From positions 1 to 5,223 of the forward strand of contig CAMLOC010000309.1 of the NCBI GenBank assembly GCA_946481465.1: 5,223 bases of DNA, read 5' to 3'. The notes beneath the pieces were generated by a model. It had not been told where the DNA came from. It made no database searches and saw only the letters and a program-made list of their open reading frames with translations. Position 1 is the first letter of the stretch. Each line of letters begins with the position of its first letter. The stretch is from an uncultured Shinella sp. GTDB taxonomy: Bacteria; Pseudomonadota; Alphaproteobacteria; Rhizobiales; Rhizobiaceae. The position numbers and the translations under genes were made by a program. Below, one piece after another: positions 1 to 4,825 of the stretch.

Positions 1-51
1 TGAAATGTCCATGATTTTGATTGGCTTTGTCCGGCAAAGGAAGGCAGGGCC

Positions 52-336
52 ATGGGAATCTTCGAAACACTACGCGACCACTGGATATGGTTTCGCCGGC
101 GGCAGGTGGAACGGGAGGCCTTGCGGCTGCTCGTCGCGCGGCGCGACACGCGACTGCTGCGCGATGCCGGGCTGGCTCTTGCGGAAGACGGCACGGGCGG
201 CTGCGAGCAGCTGCCGCAGGTGAAGGAACGGCACTGGACGGCACCCCTCATCCGGCTGCGCCCGCCATCGCGCAAGCGGGGCAAAGGCGATGTTGTGCCG
301 GCTCTTCACGGCACGCGGGAAAAGCCGGCCGCATAG
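52..336 (+). CDS. DUF1127-like small basic protein with an unusual C-terminal tail
   Basis: This predicts a 94-residue, Arg-rich protein. Residues about 11-48 (WIWFRRRQ... then LRLLVARRDTRLLRDAGLAL) resemble the DUF1127 (YjiS-like) pattern of an aromatic/Arg-rich start, a short helix, then 'LRD-GL'. Small proteins of this kind are common in rhizobia, and some have been linked to RNA-related regulation; no specific role can be assigned here. The start is well supported: AAGGAAGG lies at 37-44, seven bases before the ATG. Family members are usually about 45-70 residues, so the stretch after residue ~50 is extra. Residues 62-94 are low in hydrophobic structure and are encoded by DNA that looks like a decayed intergenic repeat (244-287). 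The gene converges on the VWA gene across a hairpin-rich spacer. Its promoter is probably at or beyond the left edge. The family call is moderate because the DUF1127 match is short. Confidence 0.68.
   Translation: MGIFETLRDHWIWFRRRQVEREALRLLVARRDTRLLRDAGLALAEDGTGGCEQLPQVKERHWTAPLIRLRPPSRKRGKGDVVPALHGTREKPAA
244..287 (+). repeat. Degenerate copy of a rhizobial-type palindromic intergenic repeat inside the DUF1127-like gene
   Basis: The sequence begins CCCCTCATCCGGCTGC and ends GCAAGCGGGGCAAAGG. It aligns loosely with the better-preserved element at 375-417: both run CCCTC, then CTGC, then CATC, then CAAG-GGGG, then AAGG. The central palindrome has decayed to a small CGC-GCAA-GCG hairpin (269-278). 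Elements of this style (CCCTCAT...CTGCCGGCA...CTCCCC-loop-GGGGAG) are typical of rhizobial intergenic mosaic repeats; that identification is from memory, not a search. Confidence 0.4.
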
Positions 337-374
337 GCTGTTCCGTCCGCTTGGGCGGGAGATTGCTTTAAAGG

Positions 375-417
375 CCCTCTCTGCCTGCCGGCATCTCCCC
401 CACAAGGGGGGAGAAGG
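375..417 (+). repeat. Palindromic intergenic repeat with strong hairpin
   Basis: CCCTCTCTGCCTGCCGGCA is followed by a near-perfect hairpin. TCTCCCCC (394-401) pairs with GGGGGAGA (407-414) around the loop ACAAG, and AAGG follows. No T-run follows on the plus strand, so it is not a classical intrinsic terminator. It may still act as a 3' stabiliser or a Rho-assisted end for the convergent genes. The core is the reverse complement of the hairpin core at 472-494, so the spacer carries an inverted pair of the same motif. Confidence 0.6.
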
Positions 418-471
418 CTGGCGGCCTGCTCGTTACCTACGTTTTGAACGCCAAGTGTGCCGCAGGTTAAG

Positions 472-509
472 CCCCTCCCCCTTGTGGGGAGGGGTTGGGG
501 AGGGGTTTT
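472..509 (+). terminator. Hairpin between convergent genes, possible bidirectional terminator and inverted repeat copy
   Basis: CCCCTCCCC (472-480) pairs with GGGGAGGGG (486-494) around CTTGT. A second identical GGGGAGGGG arm lies at 497-505 and is followed by TTTT (506-509). Pairing the left arm with this second arm would place a hairpin directly before a short U-run for plus-strand transcripts from the DUF1127-like gene. For minus-strand transcripts the hairpin starts about 20 bases after the VWA stop codon, but only CTTAA follows it. The core is the reverse complement of the repeat at 394-414. Terminator function is inferred; the fold is visible. Confidence 0.5.
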
Positions 510-514
510 CCCCC

Positions 515-2602
515 CTACTCCGCCTTCTCCCCCGAAAGGCCGCCGGCGAGCTGGACGAGCTTTACGAACTCGGCGCGGTAGCCGAAGGGATCGTTGCCCT
601 TCGCCGCTTCGGCAAGGCCGAGGATCGAGCCGTAGGCGTAGTCCTGCAGGGCGCCCACGCCCTTCAGCTTCTGGCCGAAGGCCGCGACGGCGACGGAGAA
701 GCGCACGTCGGCGGAGGCCGCGCTCACGTCGGCGACCGCATTGGCATCCGTCACCGGCAGGGTGACGAGTTCGCTCCTGTCGCTCGTCGGCGCCTTCCAG
801 CGCATCTTCAGGAAGGCGAGTTCGCCGCTTTCGGCCCCGGGCGCTGCCGCCGCGGCCTCCTTGCCGTAGCGCAAGGGGTCGTTCAGCACGGCGGGGCTAC
901 CCTTCGGCGTCACCTCGTAGATCGCCGTCACCCGGTGGCCGGAGCCGATATCGCCGGCATCCACCTTGTCGTTGTTGAAATCCTCGCGGTTGAGCACGCG
1001 GGTCTCATAGCCGATCAGGCGGTATTCGGCGATGCGCTCGGGGTTGAACTCGATCTGGAACTTGACGTCCTTGGCGATGGGAAAGAGCGAGGCGCCCGCC
1101 TCTTCCACCAGCGTCTTCTGCGCCTCGGCCAGCGTGTCGATATAGGCGGCCGTGCCGTTGCCGTTCTGCGCCAGCGTCTGCATCATGCCGTCATTGTAGT
1201 TGCCGCGGCCGAAGCCAAGCACGGAGAGGAAGATGCCGGACTTGCGGCGCGCCTCGATGATGCGCTTCAAATCCTCGTCGCTCGCCGGGCCGACATTGAA
1301 ATCGCCGTCCGTCGCCAGCATGACACGGTTGACGCCATGCGTCTTGAAGGCCTTCTCGGCCAGCCGATAGGCCGCCTCAATACCCTCCGCGCCCGCAGTC
1401 GAGCCGCCCGGCTGCAGCGTGTCGATGGCGTCGAGGATCTTTTGGCGCTCCTTCACCGCCGTCGGCTCCAGCACCACGCCGGCATTGCCGGCATAGGTGA
1501 CGATGGAGACGGTGTCCGTGTCCTTCAGCTTGCCGACCATAAGGCGGAAGGCGCCCTTCAGCAGCGGCAACTTGTCCGGCGCGTCCATCGAGCCGGAGAC
1601 GTCGATCAGGAAGACGAGGTTGGCCGCGGGTTGCGCCGTCGCCGCGGTCTCGAAGCCCTTGATGCCGATATGCAGCAACTCGGTGTCCTTGTTCCACGGC
1701 GTCGGCATGACGGTGACGGTGGCATTGAACGGCTTTTCCACCGTTTCCGGCCCCTTCCAGTCATAGGGGAAGTAGTTGACCAGCTCCTCCACCCGCACGG
1801 CGTCGACGTCGGGCAGGCTGCCGCCCAGGAGCGCGCGGCGCACAAAGGAATAGGAGGCCGTGTCGACATCGGCGGAGAAGGTCGAGACCGGGTCGGTGGC
1901 GACGCTCTTGACCGGATTGGGATCGGCCGAGGCGAAGCGCTCGCGGTCCTCCACCGGCGTCGGCATGGCGATGGCATCGACCGCCGCGGAGGGTTGCACG
2001 ACAGTGCGGCTGAGCGCCTGTACATCGGCCGCGCGGCCAACGGTAAGCGCTTCGGGCATCGCCGCGACAGCTTCTTCCTCGCGGCTTTCGGCAAGCGGTG
2101 CAGGCTCGGCGGCCAGCATGTCGGTCGCCTGGGCGGCGTCCGCCTTCGCATCCGCCTCAGGCGCCCGCTTTGCGCTGCCTCCCCGGGCTTCGCCACTCTC
2201 CAGCGCCGCGGAAACCTCGCCCGCGCTCAGCGTGGTTTTCTTCGCCTCCTGCTTGCGGGCACGCGGATCCTGGTCGACCGGCTTTTCGGCGACCTCCGTC
2301 GTCACGGTCAGCGGCACCGTGCCGTTGTTCACCAGTTCATAGGTCACGAGGCCGGCGACGGGCACGACGAGCAGCGTGGCAAGGGCCGAGCCGGCGAGAA
2401 GTCTGCGGTTCATGATGGGGCTCCATATCCGGTTGAAGATGGAGCTCTGACGCCCGCCTGCAGGCGATCCTTGGGGGGCGGCCGCATTTTTTTCCGCATC
2501 GTCGAACGCCGTCATCGCGGCGGCAAGCGCGCGGGCGCGGGCCGCGGGGTCGGCGGCGGGGGCCCTGTCGCGGGCGAGTTTTTCGAGGTCGAGATCGCTC
2601 AT
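515..2602 (-). CDS. YfbK-type VWA-domain protein, single membrane span, partner of ECF sigma factor
   Basis: The predicted protein has 695 residues. A cytoplasmic N-terminal tail (1-65, Ala/Arg-rich) is followed by one transmembrane segment (about 68-90, after MNRR) and an Ala/Glu/Pro-rich linker to about 235. The family's N-terminal VWA-associated domain (about 238-325) contains TFSADVDTASYSFVRR and the VEELVNYFPY motif. The VWA domain (about 327-505) has the MIDAS metal site DVSGS (D334, S336, S338), T402 and the D432 region (ATDGD). A DUF3520-like C-terminal domain follows (about 508-690). E. coli YfbK shares this architecture but is shorter, near 575 residues. ATG at 2602 was chosen because GGAAGGA lies six bases upstream; an alternative GTG at 2620 overlaps the sigma stop as GTGA but lacks a ribosome-binding site. 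A third start at M64 (2413) has GGAG seven bases upstream and would leave a signal-peptide-like N-terminus. Orientation inferred from Arg residues before the helix puts the VWA part outside the cytoplasm. Its biochemical role is unknown; VWA domains usually bind proteins. Position directly behind an ECF sigma gene suggests a regulatory partner, possibly anti-sigma-like. Confidence 0.92.
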   Translation of the reverse strand: MSDLDLEKLARDRAPAADPAARARALAAAMTAFDDAEKNAAAPQGSPAGGRQSSIFNRIWSPIMNRRLLAGSALATLLVVPVAGLVTYELVNNGTVPLTVTTEVAEKPVDQDPRARKQEAKKTTLSAGEVSAALESGEARGGSAKRAPEADAKADAAQATDMLAAEPAPLAESREEEAVAAMPEALTVGRAADVQALSRTVVQPSAAVDAIAMPTPVEDRERFASADPNPVKSVATDPVSTFSADVDTASYSFVRRALLGGSLPDVDAVRVEELVNYFPYDWKGPETVEKPFNATVTVMPTPWNKDTELLHIGIKGFETAATAQPAANLVFLIDVSGSMDAPDKLPLLKGAFRLMVGKLKDTDTVSIVTYAGNAGVVLEPTAVKERQKILDAIDTLQPGGSTAGAEGIEAAYRLAEKAFKTHGVNRVMLATDGDFNVGPASDEDLKRIIEARRKSGIFLSVLGFGRGNYNDGMMQTLAQNGNGTAAYIDTLAEAQKTLVEEAGASLFPIAKDVKFQIEFNPERIAEYRLIGYETRVLNREDFNNDKVDAGDIGSGHRVTAIYEVTPKGSPAVLNDPLRYGKEAAAAAPGAESGELAFLKMRWKAPTSDRSELVTLPVTDANAVADVSAASADVRFSVAVAAFGQKLKGVGALQDYAYGSILGLAEAAKGNDPFGYRAEFVKLVQLAGGLSGEKAE
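2411..2424 (-). promoter_or_regulatory. Internal ribosome-binding site and ATG within the VWA gene
   Basis: On the minus strand GGAG (2424-2421) lies seven bases before an in-frame ATG (2413-2411). This would start the VWA protein at residue 64, directly before the hydrophobic helix (MNRRLLAGSALATLLVV). Such a product would have a short signal-anchor and no cytoplasmic tail. It follows the promoter-like repeat at 2446-2475. The spacing is good, but use of the site is unproven. Confidence 0.3.
2446..2475 (-). repeat. 30-bp repeat, copy 2, inside VWA coding sequence (promoter-like)
   Basis: This matches 3170-3199 on the same strand at 26 of 30 positions, with an unbroken 16-base identity (plus-strand GCAGGCGATCCTTGGG, 2460-2475). 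On the minus strand it reads CCCAAGG, then 16 bases containing the perfect palindrome CGCCTGCAGGCG (2455-2466), then CGTC (2452-2449). Within the VWA frame it encodes PQGSPAGGRQ. Its function is not known; see findings. Confidence 0.55.
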
Positions 2603-2616
2603 CGTCTGTCCTTCCG

Positions 2617-3162
2617 TCACGCGGCCGCATCGCGCAAAAGCACCTTCAGGCGCTTGCGGGCCTCGTGCACATGCCAGGAAATCGTCGTTTCGGCGCAGCC
2701 GAGCACATCGGCGGCGGCCGCATGGCTGAGGCCTTCGCCGTAGATCAAAAGCACGGCGTCGCGCTGCTTGTCGGGCAACTGGCGCACGGCCTGCCAGAGC
2801 TCCTCATTGCCATCGTCGGCAGGCGCGTCGTCCAAGACGGCCCGTTCGCGCAGATAGGCCGCGTCGCGCCATTCGGCCCGGCGGCGCTTGCGCATCTGGT
2901 CGCGCGCGGCGTTCAGCGTCACGGTATAGAGCCAGGTGCTGAACCGGCTCGTGCCCTTGAAGCCGCGGATGGCGCCGGCAAGGCGGATGCAGACTTCCTG
3001 CGCCACGTCCTCGGCATCCTGCCGGTCGCCGCACCATCGCCAGGCGACGGCATGGATGAAATCATAGCGGCTTTCGACAAGCGCGGCGAAAGCCTGCCTG
3101 TCGCCCGATGCCGCCTTTTCGACGAGTTCTGTTTCCACGGGTCCATCCCGATTGCTGTGCAC
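2617..3162 (-). CDS. ECF-type RNA polymerase sigma factor
   Basis: This predicts a 181-residue sigma-70-family factor of the extracytoplasmic-function class, with only regions 2 and 4. Region 2 (about 24-95) carries the core-binding and -10-recognition signatures: DAEDVAQEV at 49-57, then FKGTSRFSTWLYTVTLNAARD and the basic RKRRR. Region 4 (about 122-173) has LPDKQRDAVLLIYGEGLSHAAAADVLGC, then a helix-turn-helix, TTISWHVHEARKRL. It would direct core polymerase to a small regulon. The longest start is GTG at 3162, but AAAGGA sits only two bases before it. A second in-frame GTG at 3138 (VETELVEKAASGD) starts closer to the usual family N-terminus and has GGGATGGA upstream, so the true protein may be 173 residues. 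The gene is followed after 14 bases by the VWA gene, most likely as one transcript. A promoter-like repeat (3170-3199) directly upstream suggests autoregulation. Confidence 0.94.
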   Translation of the reverse strand: MHSNRDGPVETELVEKAASGDRQAFAALVESRYDFIHAVAWRWCGDRQDAEDVAQEVCIRLAGAIRGFKGTSRFSTWLYTVTLNAARDQMRKRRRAEWRDAAYLRERAVLDDAPADDGNEELWQAVRQLPDKQRDAVLLIYGEGLSHAAAADVLGCAETTISWHVHEARKRLKVLLRDAAA

Positions 3163-3169
3163 TATCCTT

Positions 3170-3199
3170 TCAGACGTGCGCCGGCAGGCGATCCTTGGG
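3170..3199 (-). promoter_or_regulatory. 30-bp repeat, copy 1, upstream of sigma gene; putative ECF-type promoter
   Basis: The minus strand reads CCCAAGG (3199-3193), a 16-base spacer, then CGTC (3176-3173). A CGTC -10 element with about 16 bases to the -35 element is a common ECF promoter layout, though CCCAAGG is not the classical GGAAC-type -35. The block recurs at 2446-2475 with 26/30 identity and identical spacing. If this is a promoter, transcription would start near 3165, making GTG 3162 nearly leaderless and favouring GTG 3138. Autoregulation is inferred. Confidence 0.38.
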
Positions 3200-3202
3200 T
3201 GC

Positions 3203-3212
3203 TTTCGCGAAA
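3203..3212. promoter_or_regulatory. Perfect palindrome TTTCGCGAAA upstream of sigma gene
   Basis: This 10-bp perfect palindrome sits in the A/T-rich end of the 57-base gap between the glycosidase and sigma genes. It lies three bases upstream of the putative -35 block. It could be an operator half-pair or simply a local A/T-rich feature; no regulator can be named. Confidence 0.25.
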
Positions 3213-3219
3213 AAATTTC

Positions 3220-3972
3220 TCACCAGGGCAGGTTCTTCACGACGGCGATGATGGTGCCCATCACGGCGTCCCGGTCGTGGCGCCGGATTTCCGGGGCGTA
3301 GAGGCTGGAAATGCTGCCGTCGAGGAAAAGCGCGTTGCGGCTATGCAGCCGGTCGCGGAAGAGGGTCGCGAAATCGTGGAAGCGCACCGGATCCTTCGAG
3401 ATGGCAAAGGCGATCCGCCCGTCGGGAAGGCTGCCCACGCCGTTGCGGATCTGCAGGCTCGTGCCGTCGGCGAGGAACCGCGGGTGGATGTTCCCGTCGA
3501 TGACCAGCATCGGCCCGGACTGCGTCGCCGCGCGCGGCGAAAGCGCAGCCCTGGCAAAGGCTTCCGTCTCCATCACGCCGGCCTCGCCCTCGCCCACCCA
3601 GAACACGCCGTTCGGCTTCAGGAAGAAATTGCCGAACGCATCGCCGCGGTTGAGCGCGCCCGTCTCGCGCCCCTCCTCCACCAGGAGCCCGACCGGCCCG
3701 TAATCGGGGTGATACATGCCGCCGTTCATGGCGAAGGTCATGTGCTGCCCGTTGCGCAGGAGATGGGTGTTGAGATGGTCATAGCGCGCGCCGCGAACAC
3801 CGAGCGTCGCCGCGCCGAAGAGCCGGATCGTCTCCTTCGCCGGATCGACCGTGCAGACGGTGTAGCGGGCGGAGAGATGCTCGATCTCGGCGCATTTCGA
3901 CGGTTCGGCCATGGCAACGCTCCGCAGGGTCAGGGCGGCAAGAAGGAAGGAAAAGAACACGAGGACGCGCAT
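3220..3972 (-). CDS. Exported phosphodiester glycosidase family protein (NAGPA domain)
   Basis: This predicts a 250-residue protein with a clear Sec signal peptide (1-22, cleavage likely after AMA) and a mature NAGPA-type domain (PF09992, named for the mammalian phosphodiester glycosidase that uncovers mannose-6-phosphate; bacterial members include YigE). Supporting motifs are TFAMNGGMYHPDYGPVGLLV (79-98), NGVFWVG (121-127), TQSGPMLVIDG (150-160), FAISKDPV (189-196) and the C-terminal ALFLDGSISSLYAP (214-227). It likely acts in the periplasm, perhaps on sugar phosphodiesters, but the substrates of bacterial members are largely unknown. The start is supported by AAGGGAG eight bases before the ATG. 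Two cysteines in the mature part (C27, C40) could form a disulfide. It lies 53 bases after the Fe-S protein gene and 57 bases before the sigma gene on the same strand. Whether it belongs to either transcription unit is unclear. Confidence 0.88.
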   Translation of the reverse strand: MRVLVFFSFLLAALTLRSVAMAEPSKCAEIEHLSARYTVCTVDPAKETIRLFGAATLGVRGARYDHLNTHLLRNGQHMTFAMNGGMYHPDYGPVGLLVEEGRETGALNRGDAFGNFFLKPNGVFWVGEGEAGVMETEAFARAALSPRAATQSGPMLVIDGNIHPRFLADGTSLQIRNGVGSLPDGRIAFAISKDPVRFHDFATLFRDRLHSRNALFLDGSISSLYAPEIRRHDRDAVMGTIIAVVKNLPW

Positions 3973-4025
3973 GCCTCTGGCTCCCTTGGCAATGCGGCGA
4001 AATTAGCAGCAGGCCCGCGATAAGA

Positions 4026-4718
4026 TCAAAGCGACAGCGCCGCCATGTGAAAGCGAAGCTGGTCCGCGTCATAGCGGTAGGCCGCCCCGACGGGACAGGC
4101 GGCGCGAGAGAGACAACCGGCGGCCATGCAGCCGCCCTGTCCTCCCGGCGTGCGCAGATGCGTGCGGCAGGCGGGCACGTCGAAAAGATCGCGGCGGACG
4201 GCGCCGGCGGGACAGGCCGTCAGGCAGGGCTTTCCGGGACAGTGGTCGCACGGGTGCGGCGCGGACGGCGCCGGCGCCGTTTCGAGCGGCGCGGCAAAGC
4301 CGAGCGCACCGCGATAGCCGTGCCAGAGGCCGTAGACGGGATGGATGAGGATACCGAGGGGCGAGGCTTTCAGGCCCTCGGCGCGCATCGCCCATTGCTG
4401 GAAGGGCTGCCAGGGTGGATCGGAGGGGAACCATGGGGTTGCGCCGGCCGCGGCCGCGATGGGGCGGATGGCCTCCTTCGACCAGGTGTCGAGCGGGTCG
4501 CTGCCGCCGCGATCCGGCAAGGCGTCCCGCCAACGGGAAAAGGCCGGCCAGATCGAGCTGCCGATATTGCCGACGAGGACGACGCTGGCCGCCGGGCGGC
4601 CATCGGCAAGCGCCGGCGCCCTCTCGCCCGCGGCAAAGTCCACGGTGCCGCGCAAAAAAAGACCGTGCGGCTGGAGAGCCGCACGGATCGTGTCGAGATC
4701 CGGGCGACGCGCCCTCAC
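4026..4718 (-). CDS. Short QueG-like 2x[4Fe-4S] ferredoxin-type protein
   Basis: This predicts a 230-residue, soluble protein. Its C-terminal part holds eight cysteines (C157, C160, C165, C169, C184, C197, C202, C208), enough for two [4Fe-4S] clusters. The first four follow CX2CX4CX3CP (PCDHCPGKPCLTACP), with a four-residue second gap instead of the usual two. The last two sit in CLSRAACPVG. The segment HPVYGLWHGYRGAL (126-139) resembles the region before the clusters in epoxyqueuosine reductase (QueG). However, the protein is much shorter than QueG (about 350 or more residues), so it is unlikely to be QueG itself. Related short proteins in alphaproteobacteria are annotated only as ferredoxins. 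The start is GTG at 4718 with AAGGGAG ten bases upstream; it overlaps the TGA of a short upstream open frame. The gene lies 107 bases downstream of the corrinoid methyltransferase gene, so electron delivery to corrinoid is conceivable but unproven. Confidence 0.78.
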   Translation of the reverse strand: MRARRPDLDTIRAALQPHGLFLRGTVDFAAGERAPALADGRPAASVVLVGNIGSSIWPAFSRWRDALPDRGGSDPLDTWSKEAIRPIAAAAGATPWFPSDPPWQPFQQWAMRAEGLKASPLGILIHPVYGLWHGYRGALGFAAPLETAPAPSAPHPCDHCPGKPCLTACPAGAVRRDLFDVPACRTHLRTPGGQGGCMAAGCLSRAACPVGAAYRYDADQLRFHMAALSL

Positions 4719-4774
4719 CGGGTCACGTCTCCCTTGAGTTCATAGTGGGGACGCCAGACTTCCTTCTGGATCAT
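4715..4774 (-). CDS. Possible 19-codon peptide between methyltransferase and Fe-S genes
   Basis: ATG at 4774 opens MIQKEVWRPHYELKGDVTR, ending in a TGA that overlaps the GTG of the Fe-S gene as GTGA. It is in the same frame as the methyltransferase gene, whose TGA (4828-4826) lies 17 codons upstream with no further stop between. No strong ribosome-binding site precedes it (GGGTGGCGG only). The AAGGGAG serving the Fe-S gene lies inside it, so it could couple translation. Open frames of this size are common by chance in GC-rich DNA, so support is weak. Confidence 0.2.
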   Translation of the reverse strand: MIQKEVWRPHYELKGDVTR

Positions 4775-4825
4775 GTCCGCCACCCGCGTTGCTCCGCCTT
4801 GCTCCCTGGCGCGATCGGGACCCTT

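Noticed and set aside
17..45. TTGATT as a -35 element for the DUF1127-like gene
   Set aside because: No credible -10 hexamer occurs at the right distance before the ribosome-binding site; the promoter is more likely upstream of the window.
5..371. Two alternative plus-strand frames overlapping the DUF1127-like gene
   Set aside because: Neither has a ribosome-binding site as good as AAGGAAGG before ATG 52, and only the 52-336 frame carries the DUF1127-like motif.
290..2743. Very long open frame (817 codons) on the plus strand opposite the VWA gene
   Set aside because: It is Arg/Gly/His-rich with no recognisable domain, and overlaps a well-supported minus-strand gene throughout. Long antisense frames are expected in high-GC coding DNA because stop codons are rare in that phase.
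2665..4023. 452-codon plus-strand open frame opposite the sigma and glycosidase genes
   Set aside because: It spans two different real genes and their intergenic gap on the other strand, and its composition is typical of a shadow frame without any family motif.
3973..4025. Intrinsic terminator between the Fe-S and glycosidase genes
   Set aside because: No stable hairpin followed by a T-run was found, so the two genes could share a transcript.
4641..4667. CACGGT...ACCGTG inverted repeat as an operator or terminator
   Set aside because: It lies inside the Fe-S coding sequence with a 15-base loop and only six paired bases, which is expected by chance.
4047..4745. 232-codon plus-strand open frame opposite the Fe-S gene
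   Set aside because: It is Arg/Gly-rich and fully covered by the cysteine-motif-bearing minus-strand gene; no domain or convincing start site.
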